Of a stretch of 64,000 nucleotides of DNA, positions 45,743-55,035 are shown piece by piece. Location of the stretch: assembly GCA_964580905.1 (NCBI GenBank), contig CAZOLR010000008.1:1-64000 (forward strand), written 5' to 3'. A model generated the notes under the pieces. It ran no database searches. It was not told the DNA's origin and saw only the letters and a program-made list of their open reading frames with translations. The DNA is from G041228335 sp964580905. Its GTDB lineage: Bacteria; Pseudomonadota; Alphaproteobacteria; Puniceispirillales; UBA1172. Positions within the stretch are counted from its first letter, which is position 1, and every line of letters begins with the position of its first letter. Position numbers and translations under genes: made by a program.

Positions 45743-47144
45743 GGCTTTCTCCGTTAGGGTTGGGCTGGCCGGTGATAAGAGCCTCAACGACTTTACGCGT
45801 GCGCATGCCGTTTGAGCCTTTGATCAGGACGAGATCACCATCTTCAAGAAGGCTGATGGCAAGACTGATGGCGCCTTCCGCGTCGGGGGCCGCACGGCAG
45901 TCTTGCCCTGACGCTTCAAGTTTGTCGGCAAGGGCGTTCATCTCAGGCCCGAAGCAGATGACAAGTTCAATACCGGCATTTTCAATATCTTCGGCAAGAC
46001 GCTGATGCAGGGCGAAGGATTGTTCCCCCAATTCAAGCATGTCCGCCAGAATAGCTATGCGGCGCCCTTCCCATGGGTCACTCCCGAGGCTTTGAATGGC
46101 CGCCGCCATCGAGGCAGGGCTGGCGTTATAGCTGTCATCGATGATGGTGATGCTGCGCTGGCCCTTGAGCATGGCAGGGATGCGACCACCACGCCCCGGA
46201 AGATCATGCGCGGCAGACAAGGCTTCGGCGCACCGGGCAATATCAAGACCAAGCGCATGGCCGATGGCAAGACTTGTAAGGGCGGCATAAGCCCAGTGCG
46301 GGGCCATCATGCCGAGATGAAAGGTGAAGGGCTCACCCGCAAGACTGACATCAATATCAAGGCCATTATGCTGACGTGAGATCCGGGTGATCTGATGGGT
46401 GGCTGTATCGGCAACGCCGATGGTGACAATCTCAGCGGCATTGGCGTTACGGGCGGCTTCGGTCAGTGTGCCGGCATAGCCGTCATCGGCGTTGATAATT
46501 GCAATCCCGCCCGGTGCAAGACCGGTGAAAATTTCAGCCTTGGCACGAGCGATGGCATCGAGATTTTCAAAATGCCCGATATGGCTTGAGGAGATCTTTG
46601 TTATCACGGCGATATGAGGTGCGATCAGCGGGCTCAGTTCAGCGATCTCTCCGGCATGATTCATCCCGAGCTCAAAGACGCCAAATCTGGTGCTTTCGGG
46701 CATTCGCGCAAGGCTGAGCGGGGCTCCGATGTGATTATTAAGATTGCCCTCCGACGCGTGGCAGTTTCCCTGCGACGCCAGAACGGAACTGACGAGATGA
46801 CGGGTGCCGGTCTTGCCGACGCTACCGGTGATGGCGATCCGCCTGGCCGTGCTGCGATCACGGGCAGCCTTGCCAAGGGAGTTGAGCGCATCAAGTGTGT
46901 TGCCAACACAGACCTGCGGCAGATCTATATCCACGGGGCGTGAGACGAGCGCAGCCGCGGCTCCGGCCTTCGCCGCATCACCGATAAAATCATGGCCGTC
47001 ATGATTGGGACCTTTGAGGGCGACAAACAGGTCACCTGCCGATGTGTTTCGATTGTCGATGGCGATGCCATTGACCTGCCATGAGGCGGCGTCATTCGGC
47101 CTGCCGCCGGTTGCGGCCACAACATCCATGCCGCGCCAGATCAT
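45732..47144 (-). CDS. murF: UDP-MurNAc-tripeptide D-alanyl-D-alanine ligase
   Basis: Adds D-Ala-D-Ala to complete the pentapeptide. Seen: the N-terminal substrate domain (GIAIDNRNTSAGDLFVALKG), an ATP loop of the GSVGKTGTRH type instead of GTNGKT, NLNNHIGAPLSL, ELGMNHAGEIAEL and the C-terminal DDSYNASPASMAAAI. 470 residues. Overlaps murE by four bases. Confidence 0.97.
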   Translation of the reverse strand: MIWRGMDVVAATGGRPNDAASWQVNGIAIDNRNTSAGDLFVALKGPNHDGHDFIGDAAKAGAAAALVSRPVDIDLPQVCVGNTLDALNSLGKAARDRSTARRIAITGSVGKTGTRHLVSSVLASQGNCHASEGNLNNHIGAPLSLARMPESTRFGVFELGMNHAGEIAELSPLIAPHIAVITKISSSHIGHFENLDAIARAKAEIFTGLAPGGIAIINADDGYAGTLTEAARNANAAEIVTIGVADTATHQITRISRQHNGLDIDVSLAGEPFTFHLGMMAPHWAYAALTSLAIGHALGLDIARCAEALSAAHDLPGRGGRIPAMLKGQRSITIIDDSYNASPASMAAAIQSLGSDPWEGRRIAILADMLELGEQSFALHQRLAEDIENAGIELVICFGPEMNALADKLEASGQDCRAAPDAEGAISLAISLLEDGDLVLIKGSNGMRTRKVVEALITGQPNPNGESHAA

Positions 47145-48607
47145 GCCGGTCTCCCTTCGGACAGGGAGCCCAGAATGGCGGCCACGGTCGCTTCGTCGCT
47201 GAAGGGGAGGGTTTCGGAGCCGATCAGCTGGTTTTCTTCATGCCCTTTGCCCGCAATAAGAAGGATGTCTTTATGGTTCAGCGTCTCAATGCCCTGTCTT
47301 ATGGCAAGGCTTCGATCACCTATTTCAAGTGATTCAGGGCAGCTGGCACGAATATCAGCCCGGATTTCCGCCGGATCTTCGTGGCGGGGATTATCGTCGG
47401 TAATGATCGCGAAATCCGCAAGGTCGGATGCGATACGGCCCATTTCCGGGCGCTTGCCCTGGTCACGGTTGCCGCCACAGCCAAAGACCACCCCGAGACG
47501 ATCCGGGCCTGTCTGCCTCAAAGTTTCAAGCGCGGTGCGGAGCGCGTCAGGCGTATGGGCGTAATCGATGATGATCTGCCCGCCAGCGGGATGGCCCGGG
47601 ATGGCCTGCATCCGTCCCGGGGCCGACCTGACATAAGGCAGGCTGAGAAGGGCGTGATTCATGGCAAGCCCCGATCCATGGGCAAGACCTGCGGCCAGAA
47701 GGGCGTTTTCGGCCTGAAACTCTCCGATCAGCGCAAGGGGCAGGGTGTATTCCACGTTCTGGAAACTGACATGGACCGTCATCCCGCCGGTATAGGTTTT
47801 GACAGAGACGAGGCGAAGGTCAGCGTCTTCATGGCGCCCAACCGTCAGGGTGTAGACCGGGCGCGATGAGATCATTTTCTGCAACCGGCGGCCATATTCA
47901 TCATCTGTATTGATGACCGCAACCCCGCCATCACGCAGACGCTCGGTAAAGAGCAGGGCCTTGGCGTTGAAATAGGCCTCCATGTCCGCATGGTGATCGA
48001 GGTGATCTCGGCTGAGATTGGTGAAGCCGGCAAGAGAAATGTTAAGCCCGGAGAGACGATGCTGTTCAATGCCATGGCTTGAAGCCTCTATAGCAAGGGT
48101 GGTGATCCCTTCTTTATGCAGCATCGCCACCCCTTCATGCAGGCTGACGGTATCCGGCGTGGTGAGGGCTGAGAAGGAGCCAAGGGTTTTCAGTGTTTTG
48201 CCGCGCAGGCCAAGTGTTCCTATGCTGGCGCTGGTCCAGCCCACCCTTTCCCAAATCTGGCGCAGAAATTCCGCCACACTCGTTTTGCCGTTGGTGCCGG
48301 TGACCGCCGCTATGACGCCGGGCTGATTTCGATAAAAAGCCGCAGCTGCCCGGGCCAGGGCAAATCGTGTGTCGTCAACCCGGATCACGGGTATCGTGAT
48401 ATCTTCCGGAGGCGCATCCATGGCAAGGACAGCCGCCGCGCCAGCTTTTTCGGCTTCGGCAATATAGTCATGGCCGTCAAGAGAAGTGCCCTTTACGGCA
48501 ACAAACAGATATCCTTCGGCTATTTCACGGCTGTCGGCGGTAATGCCTCTTATCGTGATCCCTTTAAGGGTTTCGTCGGCTTCCGGGATCAGATCAGTAA
48601 GACGCAT
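47141..48607 (-). CDS. murE: UDP-MurNAc-L-Ala-D-Glu ligase, meso-diaminopimelate type
   Basis: Adds the third amino acid of the stem peptide. Seen: ITADSREI at the N-terminal domain, ATP loop VTGTNGKTSVAEFL, LTTPDT, EASSHGIEQHRL, NLSRDHLDHH and, in the C-terminal domain, the DNPR motif (TDDNPRHEDP), which indicates meso-diaminopimelate rather than lysine. 488 residues. Overlaps ftsI by 14 bp. Confidence 0.98.
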   Translation of the reverse strand: MRLTDLIPEADETLKGITIRGITADSREIAEGYLFVAVKGTSLDGHDYIAEAEKAGAAAVLAMDAPPEDITIPVIRVDDTRFALARAAAAFYRNQPGVIAAVTGTNGKTSVAEFLRQIWERVGWTSASIGTLGLRGKTLKTLGSFSALTTPDTVSLHEGVAMLHKEGITTLAIEASSHGIEQHRLSGLNISLAGFTNLSRDHLDHHADMEAYFNAKALLFTERLRDGGVAVINTDDEYGRRLQKMISSRPVYTLTVGRHEDADLRLVSVKTYTGGMTVHVSFQNVEYTLPLALIGEFQAENALLAAGLAHGSGLAMNHALLSLPYVRSAPGRMQAIPGHPAGGQIIIDYAHTPDALRTALETLRQTGPDRLGVVFGCGGNRDQGKRPEMGRIASDLADFAIITDDNPRHEDPAEIRADIRASCPESLEIGDRSLAIRQGIETLNHKDILLIAGKGHEENQLIGSETLPFSDEATVAAILGSLSEGRPA

Positions 48608-50294
48608 TTTTCACCTCCATATCAAGCTGAGGCAAATTAACCATCATAATTTGACGGATTTCTGGCGATTTTTCGTTCACCGGTGCCACATCCAGCATCG
48701 GCGCCGCGCGGTTGATGAAACGTCTTACAGCCGGCGCGGCAACCCAGCCGCCGGTGGCATAGTTGTAGCTGAATTTCTGTCCTTTCGGCTCATCAACCAT
48801 GACCATCACCACATAGCGTGGCGCATGTGACGGAAATGCCCCGACAAAAGAGGCTATGTTTGCTTTTCGGCTGTATCCGCCTGTGGTGTTGATTTTCTCC
48901 GATGTGCCGGTCTTGCCGCCAACACTATAGCCATAAGCATCGGCCTTTTTGCCGGTGCCTCTGGGATGGGTGACAACCCGCCGCAGAACAGGCCTGATCT
49001 GGCGGGCTGTTTCCCGGGAAAACACTTCCTCCCTGATGGGAGATGCCGCACCACCTTTTTCAAGGGAAGGGATAACTTTCGTGCCGTCACCAATGGTCGT
49101 TGCGATGGCGGCGGCGAGATGGACAGGGGTAACCGAAAGCCCGTGGCCATAGGAAATGGTCATCACTTCCGCCCTTTTCCAGCGTGACGGTACGATTGGC
49201 GCGGCAACTTCGGGGATGGGAAGGGGCAGGGCCGTCGTCAGGCCAAGTGCACTGATATAGCGCTGCTGGATTTCAGGGCCGAGCGTGTCGGCAATCCGGG
49301 CCGAACCTTTATTTGACGAAACAACCATCACCTCAGCCACATTCAGTGGTGTCTTTTCGGGGTGAAAATCACGGATCGGGAAGCGCCCGACACGGAGAGG
49401 GCTTACCACATCGATCATGTCATCCAGCGAGAAAATGCCGCTATCCAGCGCCATGGCCGTGTTCAGGATCTTGAAGGTAGACCCGAGTTCATAAACGCCT
49501 TTGGTGGCGCGGTTGAACATGGCATCGTTGTCGGCATCAGCAAGGTAATTCGCGTCATAATCCGGCAGGGAAACCATCGCGACGATCTCGCCGCTGGCAA
49601 CATCCATGACAACGCCAGCGCCACCGATTGCCTCGAATTTACGGATTTGTTCGGTGATTTCCTGTCTCAGGATGGACTGTATCGCAACATCGATTGACAG
49701 GTGCACATCCTCGCCACGTATCAGGCGATCCTGCATACCTGCCTCAATGCCTGCAATTCCGATATTGTCCTTGTTCACGGCACCAAGGATATGCGCCGCC
49801 TCCTGCCGGTGCGGGTAAAAGCGCGTAATTCTCTTGCGGCCGTACACACCCACAATGCCGCTATGGAGCGTTTTGGCGTAGGTGGCAGGCGATACTTTCC
49901 AGGAAATCTCAGCAAAGCGGCCTTTCTGGGTCAGTTTCGCAAAAATCTCCTCCTCCGTCATGCCGGGCAGAAGTTCGGCCAGTTGGAGTGTCGCTTCATA
50001 GGGGTTCATGACCTCAGCCGGATCTGCGTAAAGCATGAAAGCGGGGAGCGACGTTGCCAGAAGACGGCCTTTACGGTCATAGATCTTGCCCCGGACCGGG
50101 GCTTCGCTGTCTGAAAGATGATCGGCCCGGGCGCGGGTCTCGACCATCGCAAGAGACACAACCTGCATCGCAATCAGAATAAAGCTGGCAACGCCGAGAG
50201 AGCCTGCCAGAACAAGACGCTGGCGGGCGACCGTACGGGCTTCGGCGGCCGGCATCCGCCCGAGAAGACTGCTGATAGAACGCCAGATATTCAT
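48594..50294 (-). CDS. ftsI: Septal transpeptidase FtsI (PBP3)
   Basis: Class B penicillin-binding protein that cross-links septal peptidoglycan with FtsW. Seen: one N-terminal membrane helix (about 30-50), the non-catalytic pedestal (RGKIYDRKGRLLATSLPAF), and the transpeptidase motifs STFK (Ser272), SSN in VVSSNKGSARIA, and KTGT (Lys461). 566 residues. Its start overlaps the ftsL stop by four bases. Confidence 0.97.
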   Translation of the reverse strand: MNIWRSISSLLGRMPAAEARTVARQRLVLAGSLGVASFILIAMQVVSLAMVETRARADHLSDSEAPVRGKIYDRKGRLLATSLPAFMLYADPAEVMNPYEATLQLAELLPGMTEEEIFAKLTQKGRFAEISWKVSPATYAKTLHSGIVGVYGRKRITRFYPHRQEAAHILGAVNKDNIGIAGIEAGMQDRLIRGEDVHLSIDVAIQSILRQEITEQIRKFEAIGGAGVVMDVASGEIVAMVSLPDYDANYLADADNDAMFNRATKGVYELGSTFKILNTAMALDSGIFSLDDMIDVVSPLRVGRFPIRDFHPEKTPLNVAEVMVVSSNKGSARIADTLGPEIQQRYISALGLTTALPLPIPEVAAPIVPSRWKRAEVMTISYGHGLSVTPVHLAAAIATTIGDGTKVIPSLEKGGAASPIREEVFSRETARQIRPVLRRVVTHPRGTGKKADAYGYSVGGKTGTSEKINTTGGYSRKANIASFVGAFPSHAPRYVVMVMVDEPKGQKFSYNYATGGWVAAPAVRRFINRAAPMLDVAPVNEKSPEIRQIMMVNLPQLDMEVKNASY

Positions 50295-50638
50295 TCCGCT
50301 CCCCCGAAAATCGTGTTCCGGAACAACCCTGCCGGCTGGGCCGCCTCTTCGGTTTCATCAAAGATATCAAGGGTGAGGATGCGGTCAGGTGTCACCGGAG
50401 CAAAAGACAGCATTTCACGTGACAGATGCTGAATCCGTGCCGGCCGCGTCAAATAGGACCAGTCGGCCTCCAGAACGGTAATGCGGTCTTTTTCAGCTTC
50501 GATCTGGGCGAGGATGGATTCAAGTTGTTGTTCTTTTTCAATGGCATGGCTTTTGATCATATAGGCGCAAATACCGGCGGCAACAATCAGCAACGCACCA
50601 AGAATGAAGGACCTGTACTGATAGAAGCCGGGCATCAC
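50291..50638 (-). CDS. ftsL: Cell division protein FtsL
   Basis: Small bitopic divisome protein that pairs with FtsB and activates FtsWI. 115 residues: short cytoplasmic N-terminus, membrane helix (about 10-27, ILGALLIVAAGICAYMI), a coiled coil (about 30-62) and an HLSREMLSFAPVTPDRI segment. It was placed by position and shape, since FtsL proteins diverge strongly: it lies between rsmH and ftsI with four-base overlaps on both sides. Confidence 0.87.
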   Translation of the reverse strand: MMPGFYQYRSFILGALLIVAAGICAYMIKSHAIEKEQQLESILAQIEAEKDRITVLEADWSYLTRPARIQHLSREMLSFAPVTPDRILTLDIFDETEEAAQPAGLFRNTIFGGAE

Positions 50639-51588
50639 GCCACCTCCTGAAATGAGGGCGCATCGGTTCTTCTGGCCACACGAAGCCGGGCTGAGCGGGC
50701 GCGGGGGTTTTGCTGTATTTCATCTTCTCCCGGGACAAGCGGGCGACGATGCACCAGCTCAAAACTGGGGGAAGGGGAGGGCGTATCAGGAAGGTGCCTT
50801 GATGGGCGGGGCGCCTGACCGGAACGATCCCGCAGAAACTGTTTGACGATCCGGTCTTCAAGGGAGTGAAAAGAAACAACCGCCAGAACACCTCCCGGCT
50901 TAAGGCAGGTTTCTGCCGCGATCAGCCCCTGCCGGATTTCATCCAGTTCCGCGTTGATATGAATGCGGATAGCCTGAAAGCTCCGGGTGGCCGGGTCGAT
51001 CTGGCCGGGTTTGGGTTTGGGCATCACGTTCCGGATGATCGTGGCAAGCTCACGCGTGCGCATGATCGGGGTTTCCGCACGGGCGCGGATAATGGCGCGG
51101 GCGATACGCCGGGAGGCGCGCTCTTCTCCATATTCCCATAAGATGCGGGCAAGTTCGGTCTCGCTCGCGGAATTGACAAATTCTGCCGCGCTGGGACCTG
51201 ATTTTTCCATGCGCATGTCAAGCGGGCCGTCTTCACGGAAGGAAAAGCCACGCTCGGCCTCGTCAATCTGGGGGGAGGATAACCCCAGATCAAAAACTAC
51301 TCCATCTACCGATGGATACCCCGAAGTCGAGGCGAGCGTGGCAAGTTGAGAGAAAGGACCCTCGCACAAGGTCATTCTCTCAGGGAGTTCATGTGCAACT
51401 GACTTTCCATGGGCGATGGCATCCGGGTCACGGTCAATCGCGATCACATGGCAATCCACGGCGTTGAGAAGGGCAAGGGTGTAACCGCCGCGGCCGAAGG
51501 TGGCATCAATATACACGGCGTTTGGTCTGGGGCTCATCGCCTCCACCACCTCAACAAGCATGACGGACTGGTGGAGCGACTGGGTCAT
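50635..51588 (-). CDS. rsmH: 16S rRNA m4C1402 methyltransferase RsmH (MraW)
   Basis: Methylates N4 of C1402 in the ribosomal P site. Seen: the N-terminal HQSVMLVEVVEAM, SAM motif YIDATFGRGGYTLALL, DLGLSSPQIDEAERGFSF, and the C-terminal GGVLAVVSFHSLEDRIVKQF. 317 residues. Overlaps mraZ by four bases and ftsL by four. Confidence 0.98.
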   Translation of the reverse strand: MTQSLHQSVMLVEVVEAMSPRPNAVYIDATFGRGGYTLALLNAVDCHVIAIDRDPDAIAHGKSVAHELPERMTLCEGPFSQLATLASTSGYPSVDGVVFDLGLSSPQIDEAERGFSFREDGPLDMRMEKSGPSAAEFVNSASETELARILWEYGEERASRRIARAIIRARAETPIMRTRELATIIRNVMPKPKPGQIDPATRSFQAIRIHINAELDEIRQGLIAAETCLKPGGVLAVVSFHSLEDRIVKQFLRDRSGQAPRPSRHLPDTPSPSPSFELVHRRPLVPGEDEIQQNPRARSARLRVARRTDAPSFQEVA

Positions 51589-52073
51589 GAGCCCTCCCTG
51601 TCCGGTTCGGGCCGGTCCGGAGGAGCGCCGCCGGGTTTCAGCACCAGTTTCGGCAGGCCTTGTGTTCTTATGGTCTCCCGCCGGGCGGCCTCACGTTCAC
51701 GCCATGAAGCCGGGTTCCACATTTCAAACAGGCGCCCGACACCGGCAAAGATGATGGTTTCATTAAGGTCCGCAAAAGAGAGAAACTCTTCCGGCAGCAT
51801 TATCCTGCCCTCGGCATCAAGTTTCATTTCCTGGGCATTGGAAAGGAGCGCCTGCAGTGTTCTTGTTTCTTCCGACAGGGCATCCATGGTGTCGATCACA
51901 TCAACAATCTGCTGTATGCGGGCAGATCCCTGACCCTCAAGACAGGGCGAGGTCAGGGACTTTGTCACGATCAGGGGCTGGCTGTTCACCTCAAGCGTAG
52001 CCCGGAAGGTGGCCGGCACCGATACCCGCCCCTTTCGGTCAATCTTGTTTTCATAGGTGGACAGAAAAATCAT
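51585..52073 (-). CDS. mraZ: Transcriptional regulator MraZ
   Basis: AbrB-fold (double SpoVT) DNA-binding ring protein that represses the dcw operon from TGGG direct repeats. Seen: the first DXXXR motif in KIDRKGRVSVPATFRA and the second in KLDAEGRIMLPEEFLSFA, then FEMWNPASW. 162 residues, slightly longer than the E. coli form because of a Pro/Gly/Arg-rich C-terminal tail. It is the first gene of the cluster, and its likely operator lies 65 bp upstream. Confidence 0.96.
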   Translation of the reverse strand: MIFLSTYENKIDRKGRVSVPATFRATLEVNSQPLIVTKSLTSPCLEGQGSARIQQIVDVIDTMDALSEETRTLQALLSNAQEMKLDAEGRIMLPEEFLSFADLNETIIFAGVGRLFEMWNPASWREREAARRETIRTQGLPKLVLKPGGAPPDRPEPDREGS

Positions 52074-52137
52074 GCCCTAATCCCCGATGGTCGCTCAATT
52101 TCAAGTTCACCCCATAAATTCCACTAAAAAATATTTA

Positions 52138-52183
52138 TGGGATATTATGGGATATCATGGGATTTCATGGTACGTCAATGGGA
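52138..52183. promoter_or_regulatory. MraZ operator (TGGGA direct repeats) over a candidate promoter
   Basis: On the plus strand TGGGA starts at 52138, 52148 and 52158, each spaced by five bases, followed by a degenerate TGGTA at 52168 and another TGGGA at 52179. The 10-bp period is that of known MraZ boxes (TGGG-N with 5-nt spacers). On the minus strand a candidate -35, TTGACG, lies at 52178-52173, and a weak -10 (ATATCC at 52155-52150, 17-bp spacer) falls inside the repeats. MraZ bound here would block the promoter. The boxes read on the strand opposite to the mraZ coding strand. Confidence 0.85.
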
Positions 52184-52445
52184 AATTCCTTTTAATGGCT
52201 AAAAAACAGTGAATTTTCAATGCGTTAGAATTGTGCTTGAAGAATGATAGTTATATTATTGAAAACAAACATTATTTTTAAATGTTCACTTTATGTTCTT
52301 ATTTTTTTCAATGGTTTAGTGTTTCGGTGTAATATTTTGGGGTTGCGGGGTGGCTTGTTCACCAGAACTCGTGGCCGATACGCTTAAAGAGCGGTTTGGC
52401 GGAGGCCGCCGATCAGTGATGACGGACCCTGAATGCAGATGAAGA
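52184..52445. other. AT-rich non-coding spacer between the mraZ operator and rnpB
   Basis: No credible gene. Bases 52184-52340 are strongly AT-rich and may hold further promoters for mraZ. A short GGCGGAGGCCGCC inverted repeat (52398-52410) lies about 35 bp beyond the rnpB 3' end and could be part of its terminator, but no T tract follows on the minus strand. Confidence 0.5.
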
Positions 52446-52824
<379 letters not shown>

Positions 52825-52830
52825 TGGGCC

Positions 52831-52859
52831 AGACTGCTACCGGGGAGATGCGCTGTCAA
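52831..52859 (-). promoter_or_regulatory. Candidate rnpB promoter
   Basis: Minus strand: TTGACA at 52859-52854, a 17-bp spacer, then CAGTCT at 52836-52831. The -35 is perfect, the -10 is weak. The implied start, about 52824, falls just before the P1 helix. Confidence 0.5.
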
Positions 52860-53014
52860 GTCACAACACCTGCCGCGTGCCCGTCAGCCCCGGAGATGAA
52901 AGGGGGGCATGATGCCCGATGCGCTCACAGCAATCACAGGAAAGTGATTTGCTATGGGCTTTGAAGGTCTTTTAGAGTTCAGCATCTTTTGTATCAGTAA
53001 ATTCTGAGCTATCC

Positions 53015-54991
53015 ATGACCTCATCTTCCTCGTCACCAAAATCACCCGAACCAAATCAAGATATCACCCAGCAGGACAGGGCAAAGCTTCTTGATCTGTT
53101 CCAGAAAAAAGACCTGCCGGGCGGAACGCGCCTGGCCGAGCGTCTGAAGAAAACCTATCCGAAATCGCTTGTTCTCTTTGTCACGCTGGGCATGGCTTAT
53201 GATCTGCAGGAAAAAGCGGACAAGTCGATCGCCAATTTTGAAAAGGCAATGGCACTTGCACCGGATTCGGCGGACATCAAGCATAAACTGGCTGCGGCCT
53301 ATATGAAGGCGCAACGTCATCAGGATGCGCATCGTGTCCTGAGTGAAGTGATTAAGGCTGATCCGGATAATTTGGAATTTCTGGCGATGCTGGCCTCGAC
53401 CTCGTTCGATGAAGAGAATTTTGAGGAGTGCCTGAAGCATCTGGAACGGATGAGGGAGCTGGAACCGGATCGCGTGGATACGCATCTTTCGATTGGTCAG
53501 TGCCTCGTGGCCCTTGAACGCATCAAATCCGGTCTTGAGTCGATGAACAAGGCGCTTGAGATTGAACCGGAATCATTCGATGTGCTCCACCTGCTTGGCA
53601 AAACATTGATCGAATGCAACAAATACAGGGACAGTGTCCCGCATCTGGAAAAGGCCCATGCGCTCCAGCCAGAAAATCTCGAGGTGATTGCCAATCTTGC
53701 AACGGCATATAAGGATACGTTCCGGATAGATGCTGGTATCGACCTGCTTGAAAAAACTTTGGCTGCGGTCTCTGACAGCAAAGAAACCCCAAAAGAAGAG
53801 GAGAGTGCAGAGGATAGACCACCAAAGAGCAACATTCTCCGCCTGACGCTGGCACACCTGTATTCAATAATGGGACGCAAGGACAGCGCCTTTGAACAGC
53901 TCAACCATGTTGCCGAAACCGATGCGGATAATGCAAGTGTGCTTATCCAGATGAGCCATTTCCCTGATAAAATACCCGCAGACGATATCCGCAAGAGGCT
54001 TGAGCAGATCTACCGCAAGCGCGCCACTTACAGTTATGAGAAGAAACGGAAAGTCATCACCGGTTTCGCCCTCGGAAATATCTACAAGGAGCTGGGTGAT
54101 ACAACAAAGGCATTTCGCACCTTCAAGGCATCAGGGGCATTGCAGAAGGAATTGACGGGGTTTTCGATCAGCAAAGCCGAAGAGCAGTTCCGGGAGCTCA
54201 AAGACGAATTCAACCATATCACACCGGAAGATTACGCGGCGAATACAACACCCGGTGACAGGGATATCATTTTCATCATTGGCATGCCCAGGTCAGGTAC
54301 CAGTCTTACGGAACAGATTCTTTCCTCCCACAGCCGTGTTCACGGTGCGGGGGAGCTTAACTTCATGAATGAGGAAACGGCGGAGCTGATGTATCTTCTG
54401 CCAAAGCATCCCGATGTTCACCTTGAGCGCAAGGTTTTTGAATCGATCCGGAAAGCATATCTCGGGCATCTTGAGGCGCTCAATACGGACAAGAGAATCA
54501 TCACCGACAAGATGCCGCATAATTTCCTGCGGCTCGGGTTCATTCTCTGTGCGTTTCCCAAGGCAAAGGTTATTCACCTCAATCGTGATCCGGTGGCGGT
54601 ATGCTGGTCCTGTTTCTCACGCTTTTTCCCGGCCCGGGGCATGAACTTCACCTTTGATATCGAAGATCTCGGGCATTACCACACACTCTATCTTGATCTT
54701 ATGGATTACTGGCGCGGGAAATTTCCCGGCCGTATTTATGAGCTTGATTACAAAGAGCTGACCATCGGGCAGGAAGAACAAACCCGCCGCCTTCTTGAGT
54801 ATTGCGGTCTCGAATGGGAAGATGCCTGTCTTGAGTTTCACCGCAACGAGCGTGAGGTGCTCACCGCAAGCCAGAATCAGGTGCGGCAGGAAATGTATCA
54901 GGGCAGTTCGGATGCCTGGAAAGAATTCGCGCATCACCTGAGGCCAATGCTGAAAATTTTCGATGAGGGAGGGGTTGCGTACGGGAAATGA
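53015..54991 (+). CDS. TPR-repeat sulfotransferase family protein
   Basis: 658 residues in two parts. Residues about 20-400 form tandem TPR repeats (for example LVLFVTLGMAYDLQEK, then KSIANFEKAMALAPDS), broken by an acidic stretch of about 20 residues near 255-275. Residues about 415-640 are a PAPS-dependent sulfotransferase domain: the 5'-phosphosulfate loop is GMPRSGTSLTE (423-433) and the 3'-phosphate loop begins at HLNRDPVAVCWS (about 521). It resembles tyrosylprotein sulfotransferase-like (Sulfotransfer_3) proteins found in marine alphaproteobacteria; the acceptor is unknown. There is no signal peptide. The ribosome-binding site is weak. It is convergent with uup and flanked upstream by rnpB on the other strand. 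Confidence 0.88.
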   Translation: MTSSSSSPKSPEPNQDITQQDRAKLLDLFQKKDLPGGTRLAERLKKTYPKSLVLFVTLGMAYDLQEKADKSIANFEKAMALAPDSADIKHKLAAAYMKAQRHQDAHRVLSEVIKADPDNLEFLAMLASTSFDEENFEECLKHLERMRELEPDRVDTHLSIGQCLVALERIKSGLESMNKALEIEPESFDVLHLLGKTLIECNKYRDSVPHLEKAHALQPENLEVIANLATAYKDTFRIDAGIDLLEKTLAAVSDSKETPKEEESAEDRPPKSNILRLTLAHLYSIMGRKDSAFEQLNHVAETDADNASVLIQMSHFPDKIPADDIRKRLEQIYRKRATYSYEKKRKVITGFALGNIYKELGDTTKAFRTFKASGALQKELTGFSISKAEEQFRELKDEFNHITPEDYAANTTPGDRDIIFIIGMPRSGTSLTEQILSSHSRVHGAGELNFMNEETAELMYLLPKHPDVHLERKVFESIRKAYLGHLEALNTDKRIITDKMPHNFLRLGFILCAFPKAKVIHLNRDPVAVCWSCFSRFFPARGMNFTFDIEDLGHYHTLYLDLMDYWRGKFPGRIYELDYKELTIGQEEQTRRLLEYCGLEWEDACLEFHRNEREVLTASQNQVRQEMYQGSSDAWKEFAHHLRPMLKIFDEGGVAYGK

Positions 54992-55035
54992 TACATTCCG
55001 CTTTCTGCAAGCAGGGAGCCCGCAGATGAATTTGC

